Made by a program: the position numbers and the translations under genes. From Bugula neritina (lineage: Eukaryota; Bryozoa; Gymnolaemata; Cheilostomatida; Bugulidae), in NCBI GenBank assembly GCA_964035545.1, contig OZ037766.1, positions 32,619,773-32,683,772 on the forward strand: a stretch of DNA of 64,000 bases, given 5' to 3'. The notes beneath the pieces are model-generated. The model saw only the letters and a program-made list of their open reading frames with translations, was not told where the DNA came from and did no database searches. Within the stretch, counting starts at the first letter, position 1. Each line of letters starts with the position of its first letter. Shown here one piece after another: positions 17,449 through 30,239 of this stretch.

Positions 17449-17783
17449 TAATATGTGCAGAGTGTGATATGCAGAGTGTGATATGCAGAGTGTGATATGC
17501 AGAGTGTAATATGCAGAGTGTGATATGCAGAGTGTAATATGTGCAGAGTGTGATATGCAGAGTGTGATATGCAGAGTGTAATATGCAGAGTGTAATATGC
17601 AGAGTGTGATATGCAGAGTGTGATATGCAGAGTGTAATATGCAGAGTGTAATATGCAGAGTGTGATATGCAGAGTGTAATATGCAGAGTGTAACATGCAG
17701 AGTGTGATATGCAGAGTGTAATATGCAGAGTGTGATATGCAGAGTGTAATATGCAGAGTGTAATATGCAGAGTGTCATATGCA
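17449..17783. repeat. 14-bp minisatellite just 3' of SLX4
   Basis: Units of the type AGTGTGATATGCAG or AGTGTAATATGCAG, about 23 copies, starting some 30 bases beyond the SLX4 stop codon, so probably within its 3' UTR. Confidence 0.95.
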
Positions 17784-17813
17784 CAGTGTAAAACATAACA
17801 ATATCAAGAGAAA

Positions 17814-20800
17814 TCAATTTCTCTGTTGAGAAGTTGTCTTTCCATGAGCACCACCTTTTTTCTTCCCGTGTTTTCGCGGAGGTCGCGGTTTGCTCTGCAC
17901 ACAGATACACTAAAATACCAACAAATGAAACACGTGGAGTCTAAGCTCATGAAGCATATAATAACTGCTGTATAAATGTGTTAGATAACATTATGGTGAA
18001 CACATTCAAACTTTCAAAATACAGGAAATTAAATACAAAGCTGGACTACATATAAAAACATATCTGTTACATAATAAACTGTAGATCATGGATAACTTTT
18101 CAATAAATGTTGAGATGAGAGTAAAAAGTCACTCTCAGAGTCAAAATGGGCGTGGCTGAGCATGCCAATGTAGGCGTGGCTGAGCATGCCAATGTAGGCG
18201 TGGCTGAGCATGTCAATGTGGGCGTGTTTAGCAGTAAAATATGGGTGTGGTTTAGTGAGGACCACCTATGAACAAAGACATCTACATATTTGATAAGTTA
18301 TGGAAACAGGAAACGCCCACCTGCTTAGCGCAGAAGCTGTCCAGCTGCTGATGTGAGCATCTGATGCCGGCAGACCTGACTAGAGTCGTCAGCTCTTCCC
18401 GTGGAATCATCTGAAGGAATACGGCAGCCAATTGTGACATTTTATAACACAGCATGCAGTGCTAGACATATTGTTTATACTAGTATGTCATATCATACAC
18501 ATAACATGCTATAAGATAATAAGACTGAGTGTTTAGTATTCAACAAGACCTGGTAAGTGAGAACTCTAGTGTAAAGGTCATCATTTCCTCTGATCAGCTG
18601 CCGCAGGGCGTCGTTCAGGTCAGCAGGAGTCTGGAGGACAACTCCCGCTGACTCAGCTGTTGAACTGATGACCTCATCAGTAGCGTCATTCTCATCCGAG
18701 CCAGACTCTGAGCTGCAAACAGAGTAGAGAGTAGTAGGAGGTGTATAACCTGTAGTAGGAAGTGTATAACATGTAGTAGGAGGTGTATAACCTGTAGTAG
18801 GAGGTGTACAACATGTAGTAGGAGGTGTACAACATGTAGTAGGAAGTGTATAACATGTAGTAGGAGGTGTATAACATGTAGTAGGAGGTGTATAGCATGT
18901 AGTAGGAGGTGTATAGCATGTAGTAGGAGGTGTATAACATGTAGTAGGAGGTGTATAACATGTAGTAGAAGGTGTATAACATGTAGTAGGAGGTGTATAA
19001 CATGTAGTAGGAGGTGTATAACATGTAGTAGAAGGTTTCTAACATGTAGTAGGAGGTGTATAACCTGTGGTAGGAAGTGTATAACATGTAGTAGGAGATG
19101 TATAACATGTAGTAGGAGATGTATAACATGTAGTAGGAGGTGTCTAACATGTAGTAGGAGGTGTATAACCTGTAGTAGGAGGTGTCTAACATGCAGTAGG
19201 AGGTGTATAACCTGTAGTAGGAAGTGTATAACATGCAGTAAGTAGATCTCACCCTGAATAGATGTGCAGAGTTGTGTTATCATCAGCACCATCTACTTCA
19301 TTTCCCGTCTCCATTTCAATGACATCTAGAGCACTTCCTGGCAAAGAATCTACCAACTCATCTACTTCCTGGAGCAGCTGGTCAATATCAGAGACAGGAA
19401 GGGGTTTGCTTCGGCTCAAAGTCTAAAGAAGTGAAACAACAGAATGAGTAGTGCTTCTGCACTAGTCGGGGGGGGGTATACACAGGATGAGGTAAGTACA
19501 AGTGAAGGTACAAGCATAAGTATAGAGGTAGAGGTAAGTAGAAGTGAAGGTGAGTGCAGGTAGAGGTGAGTATAGGTGACGGTAGAAACATAAGTACAGA
19601 GGTAAAGGTAAGTACAGGTGAAGGTGAGTGCAGATAGAGGCAAGTAGAAGGAATGGCAGATGTATAGATAAGAATGGGCAAAAGTAATAATATGTCAGCT
19701 TTAAAACATTTCGCCAGTCGCATTGCAAAGTGGGAATAGAAAATTACATTTCCTAAGAAATTGCAATTTAGAATATAAAAAAATAAATAATCAACTGTGT
19801 CAAGAGAAAAGATGTTGTTGAGACTCTGTGTGGTATTAATTTACAGAGAACAGTATACCAATATGGCCGCATGCAGCTAGGAACCAATATGGCGGCGTGC
19901 AGCTAGGAACCAATATGGCCGCAGGCAGCTAGGAACCAGTATGGCCGCATGCAGCTAGGAACCAATATGGCCACATGCAGCTAGGAAGTGGTGAGTAGAA
20001 GAGATCATAGTAGCTGAAAACTAGAATGGTGAATGGGTTTAAGGCAGTGCATTGTGGGTAGGAGGAGAGACAAAATGTAACACAGTTTTAGAGATGAAAT
20101 GAAAGTGAGTTATATATCTCAGCAGCTCTAACCAACACCTGAACAGACAATGTGGTTATGGTGGTAACACCCAGTACCACACCCAGTACTACACCCAGTA
20201 CAAGTGTATATGAGTGGAAAGGGAGCCTCTACCTGAGAGCTAACAGGTTCATCATTAGAGTCGGGGATAGAAAGCACCGGCCCGACTTCTGAAGATGCTA
20301 CAGACTCCAGGCTAGGAGTGGTTGGTGAGTCCAGCCAGCTGATTGGTGGGGGTGAGTTATCACGACACGGGGTGTTAACAATAGTCCACTCCGCAGACGT
20401 GTCCGTCTCGTACTGGTGGGTCTGAGTGTGGAGCTCAGTGAGGGTAGAGATCATTCTCTTGCGACTCATCTTATCTCTCAGACCGTAAGCTCGCAGTCTG
20501 GCCTAGCAGTAGACACCAGGGGTGTTACATCATAAGTTTCAGAGAAATACTGGTGGTTAGCACTGATTAGACCACAATATAGTAAACATTGCTAATGTAA
20601 CTTATTATTTTCTGGCAAATCAAACAGAATGCTGATAACCGAGTATTTGCAGGAGAGATCAGGGCAGTAAGTGTACAGACTGAAGATGTTAACTTGACAC
20701 ATATAGTCAGTAAGTGACCCCACACTGACCTTGAGCTGTTCATCACTGAAAGAGCTAAAGTGATCCATCGGTGTGTAGGGACTAGGAATGTATGCCTTGT

Positions 20801-23800
20801 GCGTTCCTCTGGGTCTGATAGGGGTGTGAGCACTTCCTGTGAAAGGGAACACTGGGACATCACCTGTAGATGGAGAGAGAAACTATCGTGTGACTGTAGA
20901 ACTAGTAGTTATCTATTCTCATAATAGTATGATAAACCTATATAAACTCTGTACATAAATACTTGGAGAAACATAACTCTAGAGTACAACACAACATATT
21001 TATAATATAACTCCAGACAATGGTGGAAGCTGTGTAAAGGCGGTGAGACTAGTAAGTAATATGTTTCCTGCAATCCACCATCTTTCTGTTGGTCGTATAT
21101 TTACCAGCTCATCATACATTACCGGCAGCTGATTTGACTGACTCACCCCTCCCTGACTCACCTCTCCCTGAATCATCTTACTGACTCACCCCTCCCTGAC
21201 TCACCTCTCCCTGAATCATCTTCTGCAGCTTTTCCTTTTGCATTTTGTTGGGATTCTCTCTGGCCTGTTTGTCTGGCAGTGTCAATATCTTTTTGGCCTG
21301 TTTGTCTGGCAGTGTCAATATCTCTCTGGCCTGTTTGTCTGGCAGTGTCAATATCTCTCTGGCCTGTTTGTCTGGCAGTGTCACGCTTCGCCAGAGAGGA
21401 AGTATTTATAATATGGTCCCTGCTGCCCTCTGAATTAAATGGTTAATAAGTTTCATGCTTCACAGCCCAAAAAACACCAAAAACAAACAAAAACAAGTTG
21501 TTTTACAGGTGAAAATATAGCAATCAAATTAAATTTATTTTTTCTTATATAATAAAACCAACTATACAAAGATGTATGTATACACACAGTCATCGTGAGT
21601 AATGCATTGTACTAGCCAGCACTAGTCCAACTTACCAGGTGAGTGAGTGACAGTTAAAATATCAGTGAGATCCATGAATTCAGCATTATATGAAGTATGT
21701 TCATTAGCCATAGCTGTGTCTTTATCATCACAGCTATTCACAGGCCTTTCAGCACTACTTCTGATATCCACACCGAGATGGTCACAAGACAAGCTGCTAA
21801 AGGGTTCGATGGTTTCAATGTCACTGAATGCATCATTTGCAAAGTCCACACAAGCATCTGTTATTACTTTGTTTGCCATCTCTCTCTCCATATCAGTAGC
21901 TGGGGAGCTTTCGATATCCCTTAGAGAATTATCTAAGGTCTGGTTGGCACAAGGCGAAATGCCTGTGTCCTCCAAATGTACAGAGACGCTGTCATCCAGC
22001 TGGTTGCTGCCTGCAGAAGGAGTGGAGGTCGTATCTACAAAGCTTGGTGCACTGTGGACATGATTCGAGTCTTTTTGTGGAGTGACTTTTGAACTGCTAG
22101 GATTCACTCCGAGTTGTTTATGAAGAGCGACAGACGAAGAGCGCTTCTTCTTTCCTCTGGCAGAAGAGAGCACACAGTTCTCCGCGGACTTGCTGTTACC
22201 AGATGTTTCTCTCGTGTTGAGGTGTGTTCTGTGAGTCATACGTCTCTCGAGTTGCGTCTTCCTAAGCTCAGCGCTGTGTGTGGACATCAACTGCTCAGGA
22301 GTCTGCTTCATCAGACTGATCCTCAACTCCCTTGTCAATCCATTCGCCATCTGCTGAGGGGAAGGACTGCCAGACGTCTGCATAGCTTCAGCACCTGCCC
22401 GCTGGTCAACTGGAACGCAGCTAATATTGAGGTCAGGCTCTTTCATTTCCTCCGACACCTTCTTGTTACGGCTGATTTTAAGAAACCTGGATGGCTGCTC
22501 TAAAGTTGGTCTCTTCAAATCTTTCTCGACATGATTTTTCGCATTTTGCGCTTGACTCGAAGCTTTATTAGGTTTGTTTAGTGACCCAACAGACATCCTA
22601 GCATACTTACGGGGTCTCCCCCTTGGAGACACAACACCTTTGCCAGTCTCAGGTGTTAAAGGAGTGGATGTAGACATCTCCTTAGGTTTCGGGGGAGCTG
22701 TTAAAGGAGTGGATGTAGACCTCTCATTAGGTTTGTTTAGTGACCCAACAGACATCCTAGCATACTTACGGGGTCTCCCCCTTGGAGACACAACACCTTT
22801 GCCAGTCTCAGGTGTTAAAGGAGTGGATGTAGACATCTCATTAGGTTTCGGGGGAGCTGTTAAAGGAGTGGATGTAGACCTCTTATTAGGTTTGTTTAGT
22901 GACCCAACAGACATCCTAGCATACTTACGGGGTCTCCCCCTTGAAGACACAACACCTTTGCCAGTCTCAGGTTTTAAAGGAGTGGATGTAGACATCTCAT
23001 TAGGTTTCGGGGGAGCTGTTGAAGGAGTGGAGGATAGATTACGAGAACTCATACTAATTAAGTTACTAGTATGGGACAAGTCGGTTCTCTCCCCACCAGG
23101 TGATCTGCATCTCTTAACAGCAGACAGGATACAACTGTTCACTTCAGATTCAGTAGACAGCTGCTGGCATGTTCCAGCTGATGATGTCCCTGCCTGATGA
23201 TCTTCAGAGAAATACTGTTTAGGTGATTGAGTCGATGACATCACTTCCTGTTTACTCCCGTCCTGTTCCCGGAGACCAGGTCTGCATCGTGGAAGAGGTG
23301 TAGAAGTGACGACTCCCTTGAGGAAGAATAGCACAGTTAATACTAATTAATAGTTAAGTCTAAACAGTTGGTACTTAAACACGTGTAGTGAGAAGACAAT
23401 AGGACTCTGTAGTCATTCTGTTACAATACAAGAAGAGCCGAACAAATATACTGACTAGATAACCGTATACAGAGCAATAGTTCACAACACAGTGTGCCTT
23501 TCTTCTGTTGAAGGGAACAGTACAACAAGCATTAGACATTGCACTCCTACGACATCTCTACGCAATCAGCTGTCAGCTTACCTTATCCGGTGCAGATGAA
23601 CTCACCAAAGAGCTCTGGCCAGAGGACTTTGCAGTACAAGAGATATTCAGGGTGGGGTTCTGGATAAACCTGTCCAATGATACAGCCTACAGGCTAAAAT
23701 TACAGCTACTACGCTAAGCAGCTCCCTTTCAACTTGTGAGAGTAAATAAACAGCTTGCTGTACCACCAGCTAAACTATATCTCAAAGTAACACAACTCTG

Positions 23801-26800
23801 AAATATTGCTAACAGTGAAAATATACAAGTGGAAACATATTGTACTATTCACTCATAACAAGTTACAAACATTTACTAAAAAGTTATTAATAACTTGTAA
23901 CAAGTTTCTAACATTTTGTAATGAGTTGCTAATATTTAATTAGGAGTTAATAACACTTTGCTACAAGTTATATACACAAAAACCAATCAAGTCAAAAGCA
24001 TGATACTAACGCTGCTATTTTCTTCAGAGACTCTAGCGAGATATGAGTGAAAGCCATCTCGTCATTTGCATACAGGTACTTGAGCCAGGCTGACACGTGG
24101 CCGTAAGGTATTCCAGAGAAGTCCATCACCTCCACATGGCTCAGGTGCTACAACAAGTCAACAGTCAGCGGCTAGAAAACTCGTGCTGACTTTATAACCT
24201 CAGAAGAGAAAACTTGCTGCCTCTAACCAACATAACGTCATATGTACTGCAAAATACAACTCTGAATTCCAGGGAATTTAAAACAAGGAAGAAATGAGGT
24301 AAAGTTTAGCATCGAAAAGCTAAATACCAGACTATTCTATCTAGTGAAAGGACTACTGTTATAGATAAACATATTTTTATACAACTGCTAAAGGGACGAC
24401 GAGTCTATTAGCACATGACGGGTCTATTCGCATATTATTACGAGTCTATTAGCATATGACGAGTCTATTAACACATGATGAGTTACCTGGGAAAGGTGGG
24501 GGTATTTCGCTGCTATAACCAACTTATGAACAGGTATCTCTGCCAAGTCTGTCAATATAACGGCGTCAGAGAACTCTTTGCTCGCTAAGAACCGACACAT
24601 ATAGTCTCCAGTGTGCAGTGATGTCTACAACGTTAGAGTACAGCTTCCACTCAACAAGGTGTTTAGGTGTCAAAGGGCAGAATGCAAATGTAATTATAGT
24701 CATTGGTGGAATCATAAAGTAATACAACTTCATAATACACTTCATCAAATCAGCAAGGCAGTGTTCGTTCAGCTGCAATAGTCTGAGATATAGTCAAAGT
24801 GGCGACCCATTACTAGACATGTAAAAATAGCCACAGGACGTGACTCTCTGTGGTGGAAGATAATAAACAGTGAACTTGTAACTCAACTGGCTTCACAGTA
24901 ACATAATTATTGTATTTTCTAGAGATAAAATATGAGACCCTCACCATCAGCTTGTCCCTATCTGAAGGGTTCACACGAGCCGTAGAGGAAGTTCTGGAAG
25001 GGCATTCTGGGGTCTCTGGGACCAGGATATCTGGACTAGGGTAGGGTGGGGCATGGTGGGGGTTGGTGACCGCATAACTGGGAGACTCGATGGCCATGTT
25101 CGGAGTTTCTGAAGCTTCTAATATTACAAGAAACATGCAGGATATTTTATTATTCAAGTGACAGCAGAACAATACACAATATGCCTTTAATTCAAATAGT
25201 GACAATTTTTGTAGGATATTGTAGTAAGGCAGGTAGTAGCAAGTAGATTGTAGTATGGCAGGTAGCAGCAGGTGGATTGTAGTATGGCAGGTAGCAGCAG
25301 GTAGTAGCAGGTAGACTGTAGTATGGCAGGTAGCAGCAGGTAGACTGTAGTATGGCAGGTAGAAGCAGGTGGACTGTAGTATGGCAGGTTGTTATACATT
25401 TGAAAGAGAAACACTACTCAGTAAGCCAACATAAACATTTCAATGCACACAACATGCTGTAATCATTTTAGTAACACACAGTTGAAAGAACCATAAAAAA
25501 GTAGAGGATGAACTCTAACCTTTCTCTTTGGAGCTGAGAGAAGTGAATGCTGGTTGACTTTGGTTGAATATATCGTGATCCTTAGAGACGGTGGAAGGAG
25601 GTGGTGGGACTTTATTACTAGTCTATATAATCATATAGCATATAAAGCATATAATCATATAGAATATATAGATATAATAATACAGTATATACAGCATATA
25701 TTCATACAGCATATCCACTAACCATTGGACTCTTAAGTCCCGATGAGTTAAAAGACTTGCAATTGGTCAAAGGAATAGAAATCAGCAAACTGAGATTCGG
25801 ATCCTCTGATTGGTGCACGGTAGGTTCAGCAGACGTTGGCTCAGACAACGTATACAACTTCTTTCTTTTCTAATAACAGAAACTTATTTCCTGTAATAGA
25901 CTGAAAGAGAAGCAGCTAAATGACTGAGGCAATACTAGGAATAGAAACTCTGTATTCCACTTAATGTACGTTAAGAGAGTTTAGAAAGTTCCAGAAGAAT
26001 ATCAAACTAATCACATTGACGTTCCAAGACAGAGCAACAGTCGTGTAATGGACTGTGGGATGTTCTCAAAGTGATTTGATAACTGATAGAACCAAAAAGC
26101 AACTTCTCTATGCTATCAATGAATATTGATCAGCCAATACAAATCTCCTCAAGAACGAGATATTCAGAGGCTGTGTATCCACTGCTCGGTGGAAGTTCTT
26201 AATTATATCTACTGAAATGAAATACAGCGACTGAACTTGTTTTGCCTCTTACTATATTTATTTCAAGAGAAATAAAGAAGAATTGCATGTATAGAATACC
26301 TGTTGAGCCGTGCAGGGGGTGGAAAGGGTGGAGGGGTTGTCCTGGGGTGGCTTTTGTGCTCTCTTCTTATCTTTCAGCATAGCAACCGGCTTAAACTCAT
26401 ACTTCCGACTCCTCAGTGCCCTGGATTCACCCTCTAAAGAATTGTAATCACAGAGATTGCCATACTCACAACAATATTCCAGCGTCATCCCCATGAGGAC
26501 TGATAACACGCCCGCATACGAAACTCCAGACATACATGCCTAACATTTCACGTATTGTAGTGGGCTGTGAGAGAGTTACAAATTGAAAGAAAAAGTGAAA
26601 CTGTAATTGAATCACAGGAAAGAGAACATGGTCTTCCTTAAATGATTTCATAAAATACCAGAAAAACATGTGAGTTGAAAGAATAATAGTTAAAGGGAGT
26701 AAAATTCCAGCCATGAGTAATATTTTTAATTTTTTGCCAAAACTCTAAACTATTGATTAACTGTGGGTCATATTTTACTGTTACATTAACCCATGATACT

Positions 26801-27123
26801 ATATTTAGCTGCAGAACAATGTCAGATTGAAAACTACATGACTTTTCATAGAATCTTAAGCTGCTTTATTACAACGAAAAAGTGCTGCAGTATGATATAT
26901 TCTAGCATATCCAACCTTCCTGGGGCTTTGTGGTTCTGGGCTTGTGAGATTTACCAGACGAGGAGGAAGTGTTGGAGTTGACAGCAGAGATGCTGACTTC
27001 CTGGTATTTGACACAGTGTGCCAAGTGCTTTGCCAAATCCTCTCCATTGACAAAGAAATTATGACAGCCCTTGCATTCGTATACCTTGAACGTCTTACCC
27101 ACTAAATCTTCTATAGCCTCCAT
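17814..27123 (-). CDS. SLX4: SLX4, structure-specific endonuclease scaffold
   Basis: Sixteen exons join with consistent phases into 1313 residues: 26916-27123, 26300-26433, 25723-25869, 25520-25622, 24945-25117, 24487-24624, 24011-24147, 23582-23669, 21636-23316, 21205-21429, 20730-20863, 20233-20502, 19253-19422, 18550-18712, 18321-18410, 17814-17894. A UBZ-like finger sits at residues 17-37 (C-x2-C-x12-H-x3-C). A BTB domain follows at ~256-350 (FSDAVILTDLAEIPVHKLVI, then AWLKYLYAND). A long disordered region in exon 9 holds three AT-hook-like RGRPRK motifs. A SAP domain lies at ~1040-1080 (YTPMDHFSSFSDEQLK|ARLRAYGLRD). The SLX1-binding C-terminal domain is at ~1225-1313 (ALRQLIRGNDDLYTRVLTYQ, then LTTLVRSAGIRC). 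In known animals SLX4 binds SLX1, MUS81 and XPF nucleases in the nucleus and resolves branched DNA. It is shorter than human SLX4 (about 1830 residues). The order of BTB, SAP and C-terminal domains makes the identification secure. Confidence 0.94.
18145..18228. repeat. 25-bp tandem repeat, ~3.5 copies
   Basis: GC-richer units containing GGGCGTGGCTGAGCATG in the last SLX4 intron. Confidence 0.85.
18725..19240. repeat. 21-bp minisatellite filling an SLX4 intron
   Basis: About 24 units containing GTAGTAGGAGGTGTATAAC. The array occupies nearly the whole intron between exons 19253-19422 and 18550-18712, leaving about 12 bases on either side. Confidence 0.95.
19490..19650. repeat. Degenerate minisatellite in an SLX4 intron
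   Basis: Irregular units of the GAGGTAAGTACAAGTGAAGG type. Confidence 0.7.
19858..19987. repeat. 26-bp tandem repeat, five copies
   Basis: Units containing CAATATGGCCGCATGCAGCT, in the same SLX4 intron. Confidence 0.9.
21136..21224. repeat. 43-bp duplication covering an SLX4 splice donor
   Basis: Two copies of a 43-base unit at the 3' edge of exon 21205-21429. Each unit carries two minus-strand GTGAGT motifs, so four potential donors lie in a row. Only the first (after GGGAGAG) gives the phase-1 join needed by the next exon; the in-frame TAA between the copies limits the others. Confidence 0.85.
21250..21390 (-). repeat. 33-bp coding repeat in SLX4, four copies
   Basis: Encodes four copies of the 11-residue unit TARQTGQRDID, polar and probably disordered, upstream of the SAP domain. 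The frame is set by the phase-1 joins on both sides; another frame through the repeat is longer (LPDKQAREILT) but does not join to the neighbouring exons. Confidence 0.85.
22568..23040 (-). repeat. 159-bp coding repeat in SLX4, three copies with AT-hooks
   Basis: Three near-identical 53-codon units. Each carries GKGVVSPRGRPRKYARMSVG and STSTPLTAPPKPNEM. The anchor AGACATCCTAGC recurs at 22591, 22750 and 22909, exactly 159 bases apart. Confidence 0.95.
25213..25392. repeat. Minisatellite in an SLX4 intron
   Basis: Variable units built from GTAGTATGGCAGGTAGCAGC between exons 25520-25622 and 24945-25117. Confidence 0.85.
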
Positions 27124-27436
27124 TATTCAATATTAACACGATTAAAGCAATGATTCAAATACTGTGTAATTTATTTCATAGAAATGATATATTTGCAGTA
27201 AACATCACCCACTCACACCTAAACTATTATATACAGTAATAAGTTCTATTCTGAAGTGTGTCACTGTTGATGAGCGGTTAGAGATGAGTCATTCAGTTGC
27301 CTACAACATAGCATTACGTTATCAGCTGACTAAATACATTGCAGTGTTGAGAACACAACTCCTGTTATTTCACAACATATTTAAAGCTTTTCTGTCACTT
27401 GCACACACTATTAAACACAAATTATCTGGAACTTAT

Positions 27437-27539
<103 letters not shown>

Positions 27540-27775
27540 TGTTTTTGAATGCTTTTGTTAGGTTTAATGATGACATATTGATGTTTCTTCGAAATTTGAT
27601 TTTGACATCATGAATTCTGATGATACAAAAGTACATCCACACATTCGACTACGTGTGGTAGACTGAAACCTGTTCTAAGAATAACAGCGCACCTATGATG
27701 TCACACTCAGTCTAAATGTGGATACAGGTGTTTACCAACTAATAAATACAAGTCAGCGACTTTGGTGACCTTGCA

Positions 27776-27952
27776 GTCAGCGTACCTTTATTCTCAGAGT
27801 CAGCAGTCTGTTGAGGGGAATACTTGTACAGAGGGTCTTCGGCTATTCGTTTGGCTTCTCGAATTCGTTCAAGGGCTGCTTGGTTGCACTAAAATGACAA
27901 AGTTGAAAAAGTCATTCACTGAAGAAGTAGCAGCAATAATAGTAGCAGCAGC

Positions 27953-27992
<40 letters not shown>

Positions 27993-29641
27993 ATGGCAGT
28001 GGCAACGGTAGCAGTAGCGGCAGTAGCAGCAGTAGCAGCAGTAGCAGCAGTAGCAGCAGTAGCAGCAGTAGCAGCAGTAGTAGCAGTAGTAGTAGTAGTA
28101 GTAGTAGTAGTAGCAACAGTAGCAGTAGCAGTATTAGTAGTAGTAGTAGCAGTAGCAGCAGTACTGGTTAGTAGTACTAGTAGTAGCAGTACTGGTTAGT
28201 AGTAGTAGTAGTAATAGTAACAGTAGTAGTAGTGGTGGTAGTAGTAGCAACAGTAGTAGTAGCAACAGTAGTAGTAGTAGTAGTAGTAGCAACAGTAGCA
28301 GTAGCAGTAGTAGCAGTACTGGTTAGTAGTACTAGTAGTACTAGTAGTAGCAGTACTGGTTAGTAGTGCTAGTAGTACTAGTAGTAGCAGTACTGGTTAG
28401 TAGTGCTAGTGGTGCTGGTAGTGCTAGTGGTGTTGGTAGTGCTAGTGGTGCTGGTAGCACTAGTGGTACTGGTAGCACTAGTGGTACTGGTAGTACTAGT
28501 GGTACTGGTAGTACTAGTGGTACTGGTAGTACTAGTGGTACTGGTAGTGGCAGTGGTACTGGTAGTGGCAGTGGTACTGGTAGTGGCAGTGGTACTGGTA
28601 GTGCTAGTGGTACTGGTAGTGGCAGCAGCAGCAGTGTTTCCATGGTAACAATAAGCATTTGTGATGAGAGAAACAGACACTAATTTATTCAGATGTTCAA
28701 AACCTTCATTCAAAGTCATCAAGAAACTAATAATTAATTATGCACTCAGTAATTTCACTTAATTCCGAGAAATACTTTTCAATATTTCCTATAAAATGCA
28801 ATGTTCTACCTAAATATAGCCTCCTTCCCCCAATAGCGAAGCATCAATTCCCAGCTACCCATAGAAGAATTGGAATCACTAGAATATCAGGAAGTAAAAT
28901 GTCAAAGTACCTTTTGTTGACTGTCCTCAAACCACGAATCTTCTGACTCAATCCACTTGGCAAACCTACTGTGAGGATACCTGTATTTACTGTAAGTACA
29001 AACAGAGTAAGTACAAACAGAGTAAGTACAAACAGAGTAAGTACAAACAGAGTAAGTACAAACAGAGTAAGTATAAACAGAGTAAGTATACACAGAGTAA
29101 GTATAAACAGAGTAAGTATAAACAGAGTAAGTACAAACAGAGTAAGTACAAACAGAGTAAGTACAAACAGAGTAACTATAAACAGAGTAAGTACAAACAG
29201 AGTAAGTATAAACAGAGTAAGTATACACAGAGTAAGTATAAACAGAGTAAGTACAAACAGAGTAAGTATAAACAGAGTAAGTATAAACACCTGTTAGCAT
29301 GAACAGGTATGGTAACACAGAAATGGTAGTTCACACGAATGCAGATTTTACAACCAAATGCCAGCAAATTTCAAATTACCAGCATTGCAGTTACTGTTTT
29401 AGTATTTAGTAAATATAGAACGCACTTATTCACCAAGCTCCCACTGATATCTACTTAAAACAAGCAGTGAAAAAGAGAAAAACTTGCTGCACACGAATAC
29501 CAACATGTATAGGTAAGCCAAGCCTCCTCCAAATGCCCACAATGATATGAAGGTTATGTTGACGACTTTAAACGCTTGAGTGCCCACGAGGTTTCCTAGA
29601 GGATTGAATTCACGGCCTTTGGGCTTTGGGTTGCCAGACAT
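27776..29641 (-). CDS. Small, probably single-pass membrane protein, family not recognised
   Basis: Three exons on the minus strand. Exon 1 starts at ATG 29641 and encodes MSGNPKPKGREFNPLGNLVG, then a hydrophobic segment (ITFISLWAFGGGLAYLYML), ending near 29525. Exon 2 (about 28908-28984) encodes YRYPHSRFAKWIESEDSWFE. Exon 3 (27776-27883) encodes NQAALERIREAKRIAEDPLY and ends either at a donor after ENK or at TAG about 45 bases further. The exon 2-3 join is phase 0 and clean. The exon 1 donor must be phase 2, and the best candidate (TACAT|gttggt) is weak, so a short exon may be missing. The layout is a short basic N-terminus, one membrane helix and an acidic then helical tail, ~100 residues. 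Same strand as SLX4 and about 650 bp upstream of it. No function is claimed. Confidence 0.55.
27925..28640. repeat. ~700-bp trinucleotide repeat tract
   Basis: Mixed GTA/GCA/GTG/ACT triplets, e.g. (GTAGTA)n and (GTAGCA)n, then GGTACTGGTAGTACTAGT-type units after 28320. It lies in an intron of the small membrane protein gene. The long open frames on both strands come from the triplet periodicity. Confidence 0.95.
28992..29290. repeat. 15-bp minisatellite abutting an exon
   Basis: About 20 units of the AGTAAGTACAAACAG type. The first unit is continuous with the acceptor of exon 2 of the small membrane protein gene (minus strand TTGTACTTACAG). Confidence 0.95.
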
Positions 29642-30239
29642 TGGACCAACTTCACTGACAAACAAACACATACCAGGTTACATAGTTGAGTGACAACTTG
29701 TCATAGCTTCAATTTCCAATAACTGAAGCTCAAACTACTTTTACTTGAATGTATGGAAAAATAAATGAAATACTCCAATTGTAACCTTAGACTCATAATC
29801 TCAAATTGCAATTTCAGCCACTGGGAAAAGTATATCTTTGTAGCTGTACAGAAATTTGTTACAGAAAGCATTAGGCAGGCCACCTATGCTTCCATTCCTC
29901 TCATGATATGCACACACAATGCCAAGTTAAATATATGGCACTGCACAAAGGTGAGGATATGTGCTATGTACTTACTACTTAAATAGCTAAAAGTTTAAAT
30001 AATAATATTTATAATTAACCTATTAATGAACATTTTTGAGAGTGAAACAGTACTTCCAACTTAAATAACTGATAATAAAAAACTTCTGTAGCCAAAATAA
30101 ATTACTTTGAAATTGAAGTGGGATTATCACCATTCCAATCTAAAAGAAACTAATAGTAATACTAATAGTAATAGTGCACTCTTGTGATTTGACTGTGTCT
30201 GTAGTGACATTATCATTCTGATTATCAAATAGTGAAATA

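Noticed and set aside
17449..19240. CRISPR-like arrays
   Set aside because: The units are directly abutting tandem repeats without spacers, in a eukaryotic intron and UTR context.
22574..23197. Plus-strand 207-codon frame over the 159-bp repeat
   Set aside because: It is opposite SLX4 exon 9, which is supported by domain context and phase-consistent joins.
27762..28722. Open frames of poly-Val/Ala, poly-Leu and Ser/Gly/Thr repeats
   Set aside because: Artefacts of a trinucleotide tract; a true small exon at 27776-27883 on the minus strand explains the only coding signal here.
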